Of a stretch of DNA of 36,591 nt, positions 1-8,834 are shown one piece after another. The translations under genes and the position numbers were made by a program. Under the pieces are notes generated by a model. The model was not told where the DNA came from and did not search any database. It saw only the letters and a list, made by a program, of their open reading frames with translations. The stretch's first letter is position 1. The number at the start of each line of letters is the position of its first letter. Source of the DNA: GCA-016699975 sp964420045 (GTDB taxonomy: Bacteria; Patescibacteriota; Minisyncoccia; Moranbacterales; UBA1568); contig CAYQPQ010000013.1 of NCBI GenBank assembly GCA_964420045.1, positions 1-36,591 on the forward strand, written 5' to 3'.

Positions 1-1077
1 GGGATATTTCCATCGCGGCAGGCGCTTCGGTCGGAAGGATTTGCACTTCTCGTTGAGGGGAATATGGATGTGATTGCGATGCATCAGGCTGGATTTTCGA
101 ATACGATGGCAGTGTCGGGGACGGCACTTACGGAGGAGCAGCTTCGCTTGATCAAGCGGTACACGGAGACGCTTCGGCTTTTCTTTGATATGGACAGCGC
201 CGGACAAAAGGCGGCTCGAAAGAGCGCCGAGATGGCGCTCTCACTCGGGTTTTCGGTATCGATTGTATCGCTTTCGTCGGGGAAGGATGCTGCGGAATTG
301 GCGAAGGATAATATCGACGCTTTGCGTGAGGCGGTTTCGAAACCGAAGCCGGCGCCGGAATATTTTCTCGAGGCGTCGCTGTCGACACATGATGCGAAAT
401 CAGCGGAAGGGAAGCGGCGTATCGCGGAAGATTTCTTGTCGCTTGTCGCCCTCATTCCTCAGCGGATAGAGCAAATGCATTGGGTACATGCGCTTTCCAA
501 TCGCCTTGGCGTGTTGGAGCAGACACTGCTTGAAACGCTCAAAACTTTGAAACCCTCGTCGCTACTCTCGGTATCTTCACGCGAAGGTTCTTTCAGTGCG
601 AAAAATTCGAAGATTGCTCTTGCAGAGACTTCTTTTGAAACACAATCGGAAAAACTCGGGCGCGATATTGCGGGAATACTCCTCGCGTGCCCCTCGCTTT
701 TGCCGCTCTCGCTCGAGGGTATGCCGGAGCGCGTGTTCTCAGCTGTCGCGGCACTGCCGATACTCTCGTTTCTTGCCGGTGAAACTGCCGAGAGCTTTTC
801 TTTTGCAAATATTCCGAATGAACTCAAAGACGATGCGGCAACGCTTGCCTTTGCCGGAGAGAAACTCTTGGGGGTTTCCGGAGATACCACATCAGACATT
901 GATATTGAAAAAGCGCGTGCATTTTTCGACGCGACATGGCAGCACTTTGTCGACGCGCTTCGCAAGGAAGACATGCAATCAATAGAACGCGCCATGCGCG
1001 CCGCGCGCGAACGAGGCGATACCGCGGAAGAGAGGCGGCTTGGCGGGGAATTGGTGCGGGTCGGGGGAGAGAAATGA
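1..1077 (+). CDS. dnaG: DNA primase DnaG, 5'-truncated by the window edge
   Basis: The frame is open from base 1 to TGA at 1075-1077, so this is the C-terminal 358 residues of DnaG, the enzyme that makes RNA primers for lagging-strand replication. The visible part begins inside the Toprim domain: LLVEGNMD (window residues about 17-24) carries the catalytic Glu and Asp, and FFDMDSAGQKAA (about 61-72) is the metal-binding DxD strand. The family usually has EGYMD; here Asn replaces Tyr. The rest is a helical C-terminal region (about residues 100-358), in the position of the DnaB-helicase-interaction domain, ending in an Arg/Glu-rich helix. The zinc-binding and N-terminal catalytic parts lie upstream of the window. 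An intrinsic terminator follows about 40 bases after the stop. The family call is secure; the start is not visible. Confidence 0.93.
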   Translation, partial: GIFPSRQALRSEGFALLVEGNMDVIAMHQAGFSNTMAVSGTALTEEQLRLIKRYTETLRLFFDMDSAGQKAARKSAEMALSLGFSVSIVSLSSGKDAAELAKDNIDALREAVSKPKPAPEYFLEASLSTHDAKSAEGKRRIAEDFLSLVALIPQRIEQMHWVHALSNRLGVLEQTLLETLKTLKPSSLLSVSSREGSFSAKNSKIALAETSFETQSEKLGRDIAGILLACPSLLPLSLEGMPERVFSAVAALPILSFLAGETAESFSFANIPNELKDDAATLAFAGEKLLGVSGDTTSDIDIEKARAFFDATWQHFVDALRKEDMQSIERAMRAARERGDTAEERRLGGELVRVGGEK

Positions 1078-1116
1078 GGGTGTAGGGTTGCCTTTTCTCT
1101 TTTTTTCTGTCATTGT

Positions 1117-1146
1117 GGAAGACCCTTTGGATGGTGTCTTTTTTTT
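1117..1146 (+). terminator. Intrinsic terminator after dnaG
   Basis: AAGAC at 1119-1123 pairs with GTCTT at 1136-1140, extended by CC/GG with one bulged T. The loop is about 7 nt and a run of eight T (1139-1146) follows. It separates dnaG from the next gene. Confidence 0.7.
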
Positions 1147-1186
1147 GAATGAGGGATATTTTGATTCTTAATCCTTGTTTAAGGAT

Positions 1187-1900
1187 ATGAGGAGCTGTGT
1201 CGATTCTGTGAAGAAATACTGGTGGCTATTCGCCTTTATTTTTTTGTTGTACCCATTGGTGGTGTTTAGCGAATTCCTCTGGCATCACTTCGCTGGGATT
1301 CCTGGGAGTTTTTTTATGGGTATTGAGGAACTCGCAAAAAAATATCGAAACAGCGTGCAATTGATACTTGTTATCGGGGTTATCGGTTGTTTTTGGAAAT
1401 TTTTGTATGACCGAAAGCAAGAAAGAGAGCGAAATCTTGCAAGTGTGTCCATTGTAAATGTTCGTGACGATGGGGTTGCTACGATTCAGAATACTTCCTC
1501 GGGTTCTATTTTGAGGGTAAAGGTATGCCGACCTCGCAATTTTGAAAAAGCCGAGAGCGAAACATTTTTGGGGTACACTGCTCGTTCAGAAGATTACAAA
1601 GAGAAGGCTTCTTCTCTTAAGAACACTTCCAATTGGGAAAATATTTGTTGGGAAAAGATTCTTGAGGCAGACCTTTTTATTGGTGAAAAGACGTCTTTTC
1701 ATATAAAAAATGTCGCTGATAAAGATGGGGCACTTGTGCATTTTGCTCCGATACAGATTGAAATCTGTTTGAAAGGTAATGGTTTTGAGCCAAAAATGAA
1801 GCGTGTTCTGTTTCGGTATGTGAGCAAAAACTTTCAAAATAGTGAAGGTCTTGGGAAGGATAAGTATCATCCGTATGGGAAATGGATTCGGTTGAGGTAA
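1187..1900 (+). CDS. Two-TM membrane protein of unknown function
   Basis: I do not recognise this 237-residue protein. An N-terminal aromatic hydrophobic segment (WWLFAFIFLLYPLVVF, about residues 11-26) and a second one (VQLILVIGVIGCFWKF, about 53-70) suggest two membrane spans with a short loop. A basic KQERER stretch and a roughly 160-residue soluble part follow, rich in beta-forming residues and Lys. The soluble part is probably cytoplasmic by the positive-inside rule. ATG 1187 is chosen; a TTG at 1175 would add four residues, and neither has a convincing Shine-Dalgarno. The base composition is more AT-rich than dnaG or the ABC-F gene that flank it, so it may be a transferred or fast-evolving accessory gene. 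It ends 25 nt before the next start. Confidence 0.6.
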   Translation: MRSCVDSVKKYWWLFAFIFLLYPLVVFSEFLWHHFAGIPGSFFMGIEELAKKYRNSVQLILVIGVIGCFWKFLYDRKQERERNLASVSIVNVRDDGVATIQNTSSGSILRVKVCRPRNFEKAESETFLGYTARSEDYKEKASSLKNTSNWENICWEKILEADLFIGEKTSFHIKNVADKDGALVHFAPIQIEICLKGNGFEPKMKRVLFRYVSKNFQNSEGLGKDKYHPYGKWIRLR

Positions 1901-1925
1901 GTCTTTTCTTTGTATTGATTTTCGT

Positions 1926-3380
1926 ATGTCCGATTCTATCGTTCTTCGGTTTGAGGGTGTGTCGTTTGAATATAGTCATAAGAAGCCGCTTTTGGAGGGG
2001 GCGAGTTTTTCGGTGCGGGCGGGGTTCAAGGCGGCTCTTATGGGGCAAAATGGCGCGGGGAAGAGCTCGCTTTTCAAGCTCATTGTGGGTGAGCTTCGCC
2101 CGACGGAGGGGCGGATTTCGATTGACCCCGGGGCGAGTGTGGCGATCGCGCGGCAGGTGGTGTCGCGCGACGAGCTCGACATGACGGTCGAGGAGTTTTT
2201 TGCAAAGTGCTTTCTTGAGAAAAAATGGAATTTGCCGGCGCTTATTCAGAAGGTGCTCGAGGTGGTGCATCTGCCGGTGCCGCCTTTGACCAAGAGGCTC
2301 CGAGAGTTTTCCGGCGGGCAGCAGGCGCGGCTCTTGCTCGCGTCGGCGCTCATTCAGAATCCGGATATTTTGCTTTTGGATGAGCCGACGAACAATCTCG
2401 ATGTCGAGGCGAAAGAACACCTGACGCAGTTTCTCATTCGCTATCCGAAGACGTGCATCGTGATTTCTCATGACGCGGATTTCTTGAATGCGTTTACACA
2501 GGGCGTGCTCTATCTCGATATCTTCACACAGCAGGTGGAACAATATGCCGGCGACTACTACGATGTAGTCGAAGAAATTGCACGGCGTATCGAGAAGGCG
2601 GAGCGGGAGAATGCACGTCGCGAGCACACGATCAAAGAGAAGCGCGCGCAGGCAAATGTGTTTGCGCATAAGGGCGGGAAATTGCGCAGTGTCGCGAAAC
2701 GCATGCGGACGCTCGCCGATGATTTGGAGGAGAACAAAGCGGATATTCGCCGCGAGGACAAGACGCTTCCGTCATTTGATATTTCGTCTTCGGATATGAC
2801 GGGGCCGATCGTGAATATTCTTGCGGCGTCGGTCGTGCGAAATGGCGAGGCGACGCTTCGTCCGATCAACCTCGTGCTCAAACGAAAAACGCACCTTTTG
2901 GTCTCGGGTCCCAATGGTATTGGGAAGAGCACGTTTCTTGAAGCGCTTGCTTCGGGTGACAAACGTATCGCAGAGATTTCTGCCGGTGTGAAAGTGGGCT
3001 ACTATCGGCAAGATTTCTCGACGCTGGATTTCAATGAAACGGTTGCGGAGTCGTTGCGCGCTTCGATGAAGGGTGGCGGTATGGAAGATGTCTACAAAAC
3101 GGCGGCGCGATTTCTCTTGCCGGCGTCACTCATACAAAATAAAATCGAGAGTTTGTCCGAAGGACAGAAGGGTCTTCTTATGTTTGCCAAGCTCTTCCTT
3201 GAGGAACCGGACTTGCTTATTCTCGATGAGCCGACGAATCATATCAACTTCCGTCATTTGCCGGTTATCGCCGAGGCGCTCGATCGGTATGCGGGCACTA
3301 TGATTCTCGTGAGTCACGACTACAACTTTGTTTCGCAAATTCGTATCGATGAAGCGATTGACTTGGAGTCGCTCGCATAG
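1926..3380 (+). CDS. ABC-F family ATP-binding protein
   Basis: This 484-residue protein has two ABC ATPase domains on one chain and no membrane segment, the layout of ABC-F proteins that act on ribosomes as translation factors or antibiotic-protection factors. Domain 1 has Walker A GQNGAGKSS (about residues 39-47), signature FSGGQQ and Walker B LLLDEPTNNLD. Domain 2 has Walker A GPNGIGKST (about 330-338) and Walker B LLILDEPTNHIN. The linker between them (about 215-285) is long, basic and Arg/Lys/Glu-rich, as expected of the ABC-F interdomain linker that reaches into the tRNA site. The second signature reads LSEGQ rather than LSGGE/Q. The start is ATG 1926, with no clear Shine-Dalgarno. Which ABC-F subfamily it belongs to cannot be settled here. 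A strong terminator follows at 3431-3463. Confidence 0.9.
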   Translation: MSDSIVLRFEGVSFEYSHKKPLLEGASFSVRAGFKAALMGQNGAGKSSLFKLIVGELRPTEGRISIDPGASVAIARQVVSRDELDMTVEEFFAKCFLEKKWNLPALIQKVLEVVHLPVPPLTKRLREFSGGQQARLLLASALIQNPDILLLDEPTNNLDVEAKEHLTQFLIRYPKTCIVISHDADFLNAFTQGVLYLDIFTQQVEQYAGDYYDVVEEIARRIEKAERENARREHTIKEKRAQANVFAHKGGKLRSVAKRMRTLADDLEENKADIRREDKTLPSFDISSSDMTGPIVNILAASVVRNGEATLRPINLVLKRKTHLLVSGPNGIGKSTFLEALASGDKRIAEISAGVKVGYYRQDFSTLDFNETVAESLRASMKGGGMEDVYKTAARFLLPASLIQNKIESLSEGQKGLLMFAKLFLEEPDLLILDEPTNHINFRHLPVIAEALDRYAGTMILVSHDYNFVSQIRIDEAIDLESLA

Positions 3381-3430
3381 ACATCCGAGCCTGCAAACTT
3401 AGGAAAATTTGTTCGTACTACGGTAGGAAA

Positions 3431-3463
3431 GGAGAATGCTCGTTGTGAGACGTTCTCTTTTTT
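3431..3463 (+). terminator. Intrinsic terminator after the ABC-F gene
   Basis: GAGAATGCTC (3432-3441) pairs with GAGACGTTCTC (3447-3457), with one bulged A and a GTTGT loop, and is followed by T6. It isolates the exporter genes downstream. Confidence 0.8.
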
Positions 3464-3512
3464 GATACTCTCGAAAACAGGAGAGATAGTGTGGCGTTAT
3501 TGAATTTTTCTT

Positions 3513-4649
3513 ATGAATGAACGAACCAGTCGGTCGAAGTTTCGGCGATTCACTGTTCCAATGGCGATCATTGCGATGGTGCTTGGCGGAGGATATTATC
3601 TGTGGTCTCGATCGACGGGCACCACGAATACCACTTCGACGATAAAAACGACGACGGTCAAGCGGGGCGATATCGTTTCATCTGTGACAGGAAGTGGGCA
3701 GGTGTATGCCGAATCTTCTGTTGATTTGAAATCAGTTGTTGCCGGCGATGCTATCGATGTGGTGAGTGTGTCCGTGAAGAATGATCAGGAAGTGAAGAAA
3801 GGCGATTTGATTGCTACGCTTGATATGGAAGATGCGCAGAAGTCTGTTCGTGACGAAGAACTTTCTTTGCGAAGCGCCGAGATAAAAATGGCGCAGACGG
3901 AAAAACTCTATAAGCGTCAAACCGAGGATGATCGTCGTACTCGCCAGTTGCAAGAGATCGCCGTCAATGATGCGGCGAATCGTCTTGCGGATGCAAAAGA
4001 GAATTTACAGAAGTATCTTATTCGAGCGCCGTTTGACGGTGTGGTGACGGGACTCTCGGTTTCTGCGGGGGATTCTGTTTCGCGCGACGATGTCTTGGCG
4101 ACGATTATTTCCAAAAAGCTCTACGTGAAAGTGCTGCTCAATGAGGTGGATGCTGCGAGCGTTTCTGTCGGACAGCGCGCAGAACTTTCTTTCGGGGCGG
4201 TGAATGCCTCGGGTATTGCGGGAACGGTTTCGAAAATCGATACGATCGGAACGGTGAGCAGTGGCGTAGTGTCATATAATGCTGAGATCGGATTTGACGA
4301 TGTTCCGAAGAATCTGAAACCGGGCATGAGTACGGATGTCGAAATTGTCTTGAGTGAGGCGAAAAATGTCTTGTATGTTCCGACATCCGCTCTTCGTTCG
4401 GATGGGAATGCGAAATACGTACTTGTTCTTGATGCTTCCAAACAGCAAGAAAGTGCTACTCTTACCGAAGATATGTTCAAGAAAGTCGCAGTGACCATTG
4501 GGAGCTCCGATGATGTCTCAACGGAAATTAAAAGCGGTTTAAGCGGGGGTGATGTTGTTATGACAACCAAGGCAACTTCAACTTCCAGTTCGACTTCGAC
4601 TTCGTCATCGTCTCGAGGTGGCATGGGTGGCGGGATGTTCCCCTTCTAG
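3513..4649 (+). CDS. MacA/HlyD-type membrane-fusion (adaptor) protein
   Basis: This 378-residue adaptor belongs to the periplasmic-adaptor/HlyD family that partners MacB-type ABC transporters. A basic N-terminus and one hydrophobic anchor (PMAIIAMVLGGGYYLW, about residues 16-31) place the rest outside the membrane. The first lipoyl half follows (VVSVSVKNDQEVKKGDLIATLD, about 87-108), then an alpha-hairpin (about 110-170), the second lipoyl half (LIRAPFDGVVTGLSVSAGDSV), a beta-barrel and a membrane-proximal domain. The tail is a Ser/Thr tract followed by a Gly/Met-rich end (RGGMGGGMFPF). The ATPase and permease genes follow on the same strand. No TolC-like outer-membrane gene is present, consistent with a monoderm-like CPR envelope. 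The ATG at 3513 lacks a clear Shine-Dalgarno. The substrate is unknown; peptides are plausible by family. Confidence 0.88.
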   Translation: MNERTSRSKFRRFTVPMAIIAMVLGGGYYLWSRSTGTTNTTSTIKTTTVKRGDIVSSVTGSGQVYAESSVDLKSVVAGDAIDVVSVSVKNDQEVKKGDLIATLDMEDAQKSVRDEELSLRSAEIKMAQTEKLYKRQTEDDRRTRQLQEIAVNDAANRLADAKENLQKYLIRAPFDGVVTGLSVSAGDSVSRDDVLATIISKKLYVKVLLNEVDAASVSVGQRAELSFGAVNASGIAGTVSKIDTIGTVSSGVVSYNAEIGFDDVPKNLKPGMSTDVEIVLSEAKNVLYVPTSALRSDGNAKYVLVLDASKQQESATLTEDMFKKVAVTIGSSDDVSTEIKSGLSGGDVVMTTKATSTSSSTSTSSSSRGGMGGGMFPF

Positions 4650-4746
4650 GGAGGGGATGCTCGCTGAAAAAACACGAATTCTGTAAGTTTTGGTGGATTG
4701 ATGTGATGGATTTTGGCGAGTCGATTTATTTGCTTGTCTTACGCGT

Positions 4747-5448
4747 GTGATTGAGTGTTCAAATCTGAAAAAAACGTATGTGAATGGCGATTCGGAAACG
4801 CTTGCGCTTCGTGGAGCATCGCTCTCCATTCGTGATGGGGAATTCGTTTCTATCATGGGACCATCCGGATCGGGAAAGTCGACTCTTATGCACATTCTCG
4901 GGCTTTTGGACTCTCCGACGAGTGGCGAATATTTCCTTGATGGAAAGGATGTCTCGAAGCTTTCCGAGGATGAGCTTGCCGATATTCGCGTGCGAAAGAT
5001 CGGTTTCGTTTTTCAGGCATTTAACCTTTTGCCGCGAACGACCGTGCTTCGAAATGTGATGTTGCCGCTTATTTATGAGGGCGTGCCAAGAAGCGAACGT
5101 CTGTCTCGGGCGGAAGAGGCGCTTCGTGCCGTGAGTTTTCCGGAGGATCGGTGGAATCATCTCTCCAATCAGCTTTCCGGTGGGCAGATGCAGCGTGTTG
5201 CCATTGCGCGGGCGCTTGTGAATCATCCGTCGCTTATCCTTGCGGACGAACCGACGGGAAATTTGGATACGAAGACGGGTGTTTTGGTGCTCGAGGCTTT
5301 TCGCCGGTTGAATACCGAACAGGGGCATACGATTGTGCTCATTACGCATGAGCCGGATGTTGCGGCGCATACGGACAGAATTATTTCTATTCGTGATGGT
5401 GTTCTGGTGAGCGATGTTCAGAATACATCGGTGTCTTCTCGTCATTGA
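4747..5448 (+). CDS. MacB/LolD-type ABC transporter ATPase
   Basis: This 233-residue ATPase energises the permease encoded immediately downstream. Walker A GPSGSGKST lies at about residues 38-46, the Q-loop at FVFQAFNLLPRT, the signature at LSGGQMQRVAIARAL (about 143-157), Walker B at LILADEPTGNLD and the H-loop at VLITHEPD. The FNLLPRTTVLRNVMLPL stretch is typical of the MacB/LolD/FtsE group. The start is GTG 4747 (MIECSNLKKTY), which fits the usual N-terminus of the family. Its stop overlaps the first possible start of the permease gene by 4 nt (TTGA), suggesting translational coupling. The nucleotide-binding domain is a separate protein, as in the Gram-positive type, not fused as in E. coli MacB. 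Confidence 0.92.
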   Translation: MIECSNLKKTYVNGDSETLALRGASLSIRDGEFVSIMGPSGSGKSTLMHILGLLDSPTSGEYFLDGKDVSKLSEDELADIRVRKIGFVFQAFNLLPRTTVLRNVMLPLIYEGVPRSERLSRAEEALRAVSFPEDRWNHLSNQLSGGQMQRVAIARALVNHPSLILADEPTGNLDTKTGVLVLEAFRRLNTEQGHTIVLITHEPDVAAHTDRIISIRDGVLVSDVQNTSVSSRH

Positions 5449-5474
5449 GTGTTTCTTTGGCATACGCACGTTCT

Positions 5475-6728
5475 ATGTTTTTCTCCGATATCTTTTTTGA
5501 AACGGCAACGGCGCTTCTTGCGAACAAGGTGCGAACGGGACTTACGGTACTTGGTATCGTGATTGGCATTGGTTCGGTGATTGCGATGGTGGCGATCGGA
5601 ACCGGTGCGCAGAAGTCCGTCCAGGAAAGTATCCAGTCTATCGGTTCAAATCTCCTCATGGTGCGTCCGGGGTCACAGCGGGGTCCGGGGCAGCCGGTGA
5701 GTCAGGGGCAGGGATCCGCAGTGACGCTTACGCTGGAAGATTCCAACGCCATCAGGGATTCGGTTTCTTCCATAGAAGCGATTGCGCCGGTTGTCTCGGG
5801 TAATTTTCAAGTGATCGCGAACGGGCAGAACACGCGGACATCCGTTACCGGAACGACGCCGGACTATGTTTCTGTCCGGAGTCTCAGTATTGACGCGGGG
5901 CAATTCTTTACTCATGAGCAAGACATTCGGCTTGCAAAAGTAGCTGTGCTTGGTCCGGATGTGGTTGAGACTCTCTTTGGAGATGGAACGTCGTCGAATA
6001 TCTCGACTGTTGATCCGGCTGATGTTATCGGACAGAAAATTCGTATCAACGGAATTGATTTCACGGTTATAGGGACGACGGTTTCAAAAGGAGGGAGCGG
6101 CTTTGGAAGCGAAGATGATGTTATCTATGTGCCGCTTTCGACGGCGATGCAGTATCTCTCGGGAAGTGATGCGGTGTCGCTTATCAATATTACCATTGCC
6201 AATGAATCGGAGATGGACGCAGCGTCGGAGGAAATTACCGCGCTCTTGCGCGAGCGCCATGGTCTTACGGGAAATGACACTTCGGACTTTCGCGTTATGA
6301 ATCAGTCCGATATCGTTCAGACAGCGACATCGGTGACGAGTACGTTTACACTCTTGCTTGGGGCGGTTGCCGGCATATCGCTTTTGGTTGGAGGTATCGG
6401 CATCATGAATATGATGCTCACAACGGTTACAGAACGGACGCGTGAGATTGGTTTGCGCAAGGCGATTGGCGCGAAGCGGCGAGATATCAGCCGGCAGTTT
6501 TTGGCTGAGTCGATTGTGCTGACGTTTTGCGGTGGCGTCTTGGGCGTGTTGCTTGGCTGGTTGGCCGCGTTTCTTTTTTCGAAATTCGGTAGCATGACAA
6601 CGCAGGTTTCCGTCTCCTCGGTTCTGGTGGCCTTTGGAGTGTCTGCGGCTATTGGTGTGCTCTTCGGGTGGTATCCGGCACGTCGCGCGGCGAGTCTCAA
6701 TCCGATCGAGGCGCTGCGATACGAATAG
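5475..6728 (+). CDS. MacB-type ABC transporter permease (FtsX domain)
   Basis: This 417-residue permease has the MacB layout. There is an N-terminal membrane helix (TGLTVLGIVIGIGSVIAMVAIG, about residues 20-41 from the ATG). A large extracytoplasmic domain follows (about 42-290). Three C-terminal helices make the FtsX domain, with the conserved TERTREIGLRKAIGAKRRDI coupling segment and a PARRAASLNPIEALRYE tail. The ATG at 5475 gives the usual short cytoplasmic lead; TTG 5445, overlapping the ATPase stop, or GTG 5449 would add about ten residues. With the genes at 3513 and 4747 it forms a tripartite ABC mechanotransmission-type exporter. The substrate is not evident. The tail and coupling motif match the family very closely. 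Confidence 0.9.
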   Translation: MFFSDIFFETATALLANKVRTGLTVLGIVIGIGSVIAMVAIGTGAQKSVQESIQSIGSNLLMVRPGSQRGPGQPVSQGQGSAVTLTLEDSNAIRDSVSSIEAIAPVVSGNFQVIANGQNTRTSVTGTTPDYVSVRSLSIDAGQFFTHEQDIRLAKVAVLGPDVVETLFGDGTSSNISTVDPADVIGQKIRINGIDFTVIGTTVSKGGSGFGSEDDVIYVPLSTAMQYLSGSDAVSLINITIANESEMDAASEEITALLRERHGLTGNDTSDFRVMNQSDIVQTATSVTSTFTLLLGAVAGISLLVGGIGIMNMMLTTVTERTREIGLRKAIGAKRRDISRQFLAESIVLTFCGGVLGVLLGWLAAFLFSKFGSMTTQVSVSSVLVAFGVSAAIGVLFGWYPARRAASLNPIEALRYE

Positions 6729-6777
6729 GTGGACGGCGCGGTTCTTGACAACGCAAAAAAATCTTGTTTCGGTTTGG

Positions 6778-6786
6778 TGCTATAAT
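6778..6786 (+). promoter_or_regulatory. Extended -10 promoter for the first GH130 gene
   Basis: TG-C-TATAAT is an extended -10 with a perfect hexamer at 6781-6786. The predicted RNA start is near 6793, giving a leader of about 20 nt before ATG 6813. A TTGACA at 6745-6750 is 30 bp away, too far to act as its -35. Confidence 0.6.
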
Positions 6787-6812
6787 GCAAGAAACATACC
6801 TATCGAATCGCT

Positions 6813-8672
6813 ATGGAACGTTCTTCGGATCGTTTGGTTCTTGGGGTTTCGTCAGTTGGGACTGATGTGTATCTCTATGCGCGCGACGCGGAGGGGAAAT
6901 CGAATCGACCGATTTCCATTTTGAGGAGCGCGGACGGAATTGCTTTCAACCCGATCCAAAAAGAGCTGGTTTTTACGAAATTGCTTGGGAGTTTTCGCTC
7001 GCATCCGGATGTTTCGGATGTTTTTCTTGTTTCGCCGCTCTCTTCAACGGGAGATTCTCTTTTCCTTTCCTATAAGAAACGAGGTCGTGATGGATCCCTT
7101 CAGACGATGTCCGGTACTTCGCTCGATGGCGTCGAGTGGAGCGATGTTTCCGAAATGGAGGATTTTCGTGAGACCGGCATTGCCGTTCCGCTGCGAGAAG
7201 GGAAAGGCGCTCGATATGGATTTTTCTTTGGCGATCGTACGGTGAAGCTGGCGATTTCGGCTGATTTGAAACATTGGGCGATAAAACGTGCGGCAGTCTT
7301 GAAGCCTCGGGAAGGTTTTTTTGACGAAGGACCGATACGTGTTGTGGCGGCAGTTCCTGTTGGCAATGGGATTCTTCTTCTCTATGCTTCAGAGGCGCAG
7401 GATGGTCGCCGAGTTCTTGGTTCGGCTTTGGTTGGGAGGGACGATCCGAAGACGGTTCTCTGGCGATCGGAAGAACCGATATGGGCGTCTCCGGATTCAT
7501 GGCAAGGGAAAGATGTGCGACTGATCGGCTCTGTCTTGCGGGCGAAGAAAATCCTGATCTACTGGAGTGTTGACGGGAAGCTTTTTGTTGAAGAGATTGC
7601 CCAATTTTGGAAAGTGTCTCGAAATGCTACGGTTTCGGTTATTCCTGATGGCGCGAAACTTGAGCGGTATCCGGGGAATCCCATTCTTGCCTCTCGGAAA
7701 GATCATGCCTGGGAATCGGGAGAGGTGTTCAATCCGGCGGCGTTTCTTTCCGATGATGGCATGGTGCATATTCTCTACCGCGCGATCGGGACGAACGGAC
7801 TGTCGACGATCGGTTATGCAAATAGCCGAGACGGATTCTCGGTGCACGAACGGCTTGATGTTCCCATTTACGCTTCTTCGCCAACGCTCGATGATGTGCG
7901 AGTGACGAGAATCCAGGAGTCGTGTACGACGCCGTATGCTTCCGGTGGCGGATGGGGAGGGAGTGAAGATCCGAAAGTGACGTGTGTCGACGATACGCTC
8001 TACATGACGTACACCGCTTTTGACGGATATAACTTTCCGCGCGTTGCACTCACAAAGATCTCCGTCAATGATTTCTTGGCAAAGAAGTGGAATTGGTCTC
8101 GGCCGGTTTTGATTTCGCCGCCCGGAGAAATTCACAAGAATTGGACGATATTCCCCGAGAAGATTCATGGAAAATTCGCCGTGCTTCATAGCATCAGTCC
8201 CGAGGTGCGCGTCGATTATTTCGATACGCTTGATTTTGACGGAGAGACGTTTATTAGAAGCGAGCGCGTTATGAAGCCGCTCAAGGGGCGTTGGGAGCTT
8301 CTGGTTCGCGGTGTCGGACCGTCTCCTCTCAAAACGAAAGCGGGATGGTTGGTGCTCTATCATGCGACAACACGGGATTGCGGGTATAAGCTTGGTGCGA
8401 TGCTGCTCGATAAGAAGGATCCAACAAAAGTGATCGCTCGATCGAAATCGCCGATTCTTGAGCCGAAGGTGTGGTATGAAAATGAGGGATCGAAACCGCA
8501 GGTGGTCTACAGCTGTGGAGCGGTAGTGAAAGACGAAACACTCTTTGTCTATTACGGGAGCGCTGACACAGTGACTTGTGTTGCAACAGTACCGCTTGCT
8601 CGTCTCCTTGACGCGCTGCTCCACGCGAACAAGGTGGTGCCGACGCGGTATGTGAAATTGGGAGACGAATAG
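6813..8672 (+). CDS. GH130-family glycosidase/phosphorylase-like protein with a degenerate N-terminal propeller
   Basis: This 619-residue protein has no signal peptide or TM segment and is probably cytoplasmic. The C-terminal half (about residues 285-619) is a GH130 five-bladed propeller (the family of beta-mannoside phosphorylases and hydrolases). Motifs are RYPGNPIL at its start, GSEDPKVT (about 385-392) containing the family's conserved Asp, IFPEKIHGKF, GWLVLYHATT and CGAVVKDETLFVYYGSADT. The N-terminal half (about 1-280) shows repeated propeller-like strands (ISILRSADGIAF, LFLSYKKRG, LGSALVGRDDP) but no EDP motif. I read it as a degenerate second propeller. An extended -10 promoter lies 26 nt upstream. 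The next gene encodes two intact GH130 units, so the pair probably acts on the same mannoside-type glycan. Exact activity, phosphorolysis or hydrolysis, cannot be read from this. Confidence 0.8.
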   Translation: MERSSDRLVLGVSSVGTDVYLYARDAEGKSNRPISILRSADGIAFNPIQKELVFTKLLGSFRSHPDVSDVFLVSPLSSTGDSLFLSYKKRGRDGSLQTMSGTSLDGVEWSDVSEMEDFRETGIAVPLREGKGARYGFFFGDRTVKLAISADLKHWAIKRAAVLKPREGFFDEGPIRVVAAVPVGNGILLLYASEAQDGRRVLGSALVGRDDPKTVLWRSEEPIWASPDSWQGKDVRLIGSVLRAKKILIYWSVDGKLFVEEIAQFWKVSRNATVSVIPDGAKLERYPGNPILASRKDHAWESGEVFNPAAFLSDDGMVHILYRAIGTNGLSTIGYANSRDGFSVHERLDVPIYASSPTLDDVRVTRIQESCTTPYASGGGWGGSEDPKVTCVDDTLYMTYTAFDGYNFPRVALTKISVNDFLAKKWNWSRPVLISPPGEIHKNWTIFPEKIHGKFAVLHSISPEVRVDYFDTLDFDGETFIRSERVMKPLKGRWELLVRGVGPSPLKTKAGWLVLYHATTRDCGYKLGAMLLDKKDPTKVIARSKSPILEPKVWYENEGSKPQVVYSCGAVVKDETLFVYYGSADTVTCVATVPLARLLDALLHANKVVPTRYVKLGDE

Positions 8673-8695
8673 ATGAATTTTAAACGGTAAATTTT

Positions 8696-8757
8696 AAATT
8701 TCAAAAAATCTTTAGTGCGTGAATGCCAAAAAGAATCCAAGTATTATTTTGAAATTT
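8696..8757. repeat. 11-bp inverted repeat in the AT-rich spacer between the GH130 genes
   Basis: AAATTTCAAAA (8696-8706) and its exact reverse complement (8747-8757) are separated by 40 bases. They lie in the AT-rich 175-bp spacer that also contains further ATTT/AAAT tracts (8673-8785). No T-run follows, so it is not a classical terminator. Confidence 0.6.
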
Positions 8758-8805
8758 GATATTTGAAGTTTAACATTCCAAACGGTATCAGGCGTGAGGA
8801 ATTTT

Positions 8806-8834
8806 TTGTTTTATGTTTGTCAGGGCTCTACAAT
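8806..8834 (+). promoter_or_regulatory. Sigma-70-type promoter of the tandem GH130 gene
   Basis: TTGTTT (8806-8811), a 17-bp spacer, then TACAAT (8829-8834). The predicted RNA start (about 8841) is about 7 nt before ATG 8848. This supports ATG 8848 as the start; the upstream GTG 8794 would put the promoter inside the coding region. Confidence 0.55.

Noticed and set aside
6745..6786. TTGACA and TATAAT as one promoter before the first GH130 gene
   Set aside because: The spacer is 30 bp, far from 17; I kept only the extended -10.
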